From: Pseudomonas sp. NFIX28
GTDB lineage: Bacteria > Pseudomonadota > Gammaproteobacteria > Pseudomonadales > Pseudomonadaceae
Reading direction: 5' to 3'
Length of the DNA stretch: 64,000 nucleotides
Assembly: GCF_900107395.1 (NCBI RefSeq)
Contig: NZ_FNPW01000006.1
Location: 1-64,000, forward strand
Part shown: positions 63,112 through 64,000 of the stretch, in pieces
How the letters are laid out: every line of letters begins with the position of its first letter
Position numbering within the stretch: position 1 is the stretch's first letter
Notes under the pieces: generated by a model
What the model was told of the DNA's origin: nothing
Databases searched by the model: none
What the model saw: the letters and a program-made list of their open reading frames with translations, nothing else
Translations under genes and position numbers: made by a program

Positions 63112-63303
63112 TCCTGCCGGCGGGGCCTGCGCAAAACGCATCCGTGCGTCCCGCGCAGGCACCGCGCTGGCGGCAATGGCGCCGGCCAGCGCAGCAAACC
63201 GTTCATCCAGACGCCTCGCCAACCGCCACGGCATCCCGACCGAACATCTATCCTTGATAAGGGTCAACCCTAGGGAGAACAACGGATCGGAGGGATGATC
63301 ATC

Positions 63304-64000
63304 GTGCATATCGCTGACATAACCATGTTCTACGCCCCTGCCAGCGGTGGCGTGCGCACTTATCTGGACGCCAAGCATCGTCGCCTGGGACGCCAACCAG
63401 GAATCCGCCACAGTTTGCTGATCCCCGGGGCCAACTTCAGCGAACGCGACGGTATCTACAAAGTTCCCGCTCCCGCCCTGCCCTTTGGCAAGGGCTACCG
63501 TTTCCCTCTGCGCCTGGGCCCCTGGCGCAATGTTCTCCATGACCTGCAACCGGACCTGATCGAAGTCGGCGACCCCTACCTCACCGCCTGGGCGGCACTG
63601 GATGCGCGGCGCCAGCTGGACGTACCGGTGATCGGCTTCTATCACTCGGACCTGCCGCTGCTGGTCAGCAACCGCATGGGCCCCTGGTTTACCCCGAATG
63701 TCGAAGCATACGTACGCAAGCTGTATGGCAATTTCGACCGGGTCCTGGCCCCCAGCCAGGTCATGGCCGACAAACTGATCGGCCTGGGCGTGCGCAATGT
63801 GTATGTGCAACCGCTGGGCGTGGACCTGCAAACCTTCCACCCCAACCGTCGCGACCCTGGCCTGCGCGCCGAACTGGGCATCGCCGAAGACAGCCGCCTG
63901 CTGATCTTTGCCGGGCGCGGCTCCAAGGAAAAGAACCTGCCGGTGCTGCTCAATTGCATGCAACGCCTCGGCAAGCGCTACCACCTGTTGCTAGTGGGCT
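63304..64000 (+). CDS. Glycosyltransferase, GT4-like, N-terminal part
   Basis: The frame runs off the window end, with about 232 residues visible. GGAGGG at 63289-63294 sits right against the ATG at 63295 but nine bases before the GTG at 63304, so the GTG (MHIADITMFYAPASGGVR) is the better start. The N-terminal domain has APASGGVRTYLDAKHRRL, PDLIEVGDPYLTAWAAL, PVIGFYHSDLP, VLAPSQVMADKL and VYVQPLGVDLQTFHPN. The C-terminal domain begins RLLIFAGRGSKEKNLPVL. It is related to GT4 enzymes that move sugars onto lipids or polysaccharides. Product unknown. Confidence 0.9.
   Translation, partial: MHIADITMFYAPASGGVRTYLDAKHRRLGRQPGIRHSLLIPGANFSERDGIYKVPAPALPFGKGYRFPLRLGPWRNVLHDLQPDLIEVGDPYLTAWAALDARRQLDVPVIGFYHSDLPLLVSNRMGPWFTPNVEAYVRKLYGNFDRVLAPSQVMADKLIGLGVRNVYVQPLGVDLQTFHPNRRDPGLRAELGIAEDSRLLIFAGRGSKEKNLPVLLNCMQRLGKRYHLLLVG

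Overview
The window is chromosomal DNA of a Pseudomonas of the P. fluorescens group, most like the pyrrolnitrin producers P. chlororaphis and P. protegens. The evidence is the gene order of the core segment (queC-queE-cpoB-pal-tolBARQ-ybgC-ruvBAC-yebC-aspS, which matches P. aeruginosa PAO1 around PA0958-PA0976), the OprD-type porin, P. fluorescens-type REP elements, and a complete prnABCD pyrrolnitrin operon. No species was assigned by search; this is recognition from sequence.

Layout. (1) 1-3.4 kb: 3' end of gcvT, a cold-shock protein with a structured leader, an RDD membrane protein and nadA. (2) 3.4-17.8 kb: a Tad/Flp (type IVb) pilus locus. rcpA-tadD-DUF3613-like form a rightward operon that converges on a long leftward operon flp-(flp remnant)-tadV-AAA ATPase-rcpC-tadG-tadE-tadE-tadZ-tadA-tadB-tadC. 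A divergent AraC-type regulator with a degenerate receiver domain lies beyond flp. (3) 18.1-25.6 kb: prnABCD, then a truncated flavin reductase gene (a prnF remnant of 52 codons), a CPA2-type cation/proton antiporter and an intact flavin reductase. (4) 26.0-29.9 kb: a FecI/FecR/TonB-receptor surface-signalling set, then a decayed gene fragment and tRNA-Lys(TTT). (5) 30.4-43.6 kb: queuosine genes, the Tol-Pal envelope system, the RuvABC resolvasome, yebC, aspS, an FmdB-type zinc ribbon and a Dps-like protein. (6) 44-64 kb: a membrane-anchored cold-shock-domain protein, slyX, a HIT protein, an OprD porin, MscS, yajQ, panE, a sensor kinase, a PduO-type cobalamin adenosyltransferase, a Nudix-ThiE fusion, a GST, argJ, secA, a DUF721 protein, a HerA-like ATPase, a dCache chemoreceptor and the start of a glycosyltransferase.

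How they work together. The Tad genes encode a nearly complete pilus machine. PrnA, PrnB, PrnC and PrnD convert L-tryptophan to pyrrolnitrin; the two FAD-dependent halogenases and the Rieske oxygenase need reduced flavin or electrons, so the broken prnF next to an intact flavin reductase is functionally meaningful. The accessory block lies at the 3' side of the tRNA-Lys beside queC, the same site that carries genomic islands in P. aeruginosa.

Most notable unlisted signals: the prnF remnant overlapping both prnD and the antiporter; a decayed second flp gene with its own duplicated promoter segment; four copies of an 18-bp motif arranged as two pairs with exact 21-bp spacing upstream of flp and of its remnant; RsmA-like motifs over the prnA and prnC ribosome binding sites; and a tandem ArgR-like site upstream of the porin.
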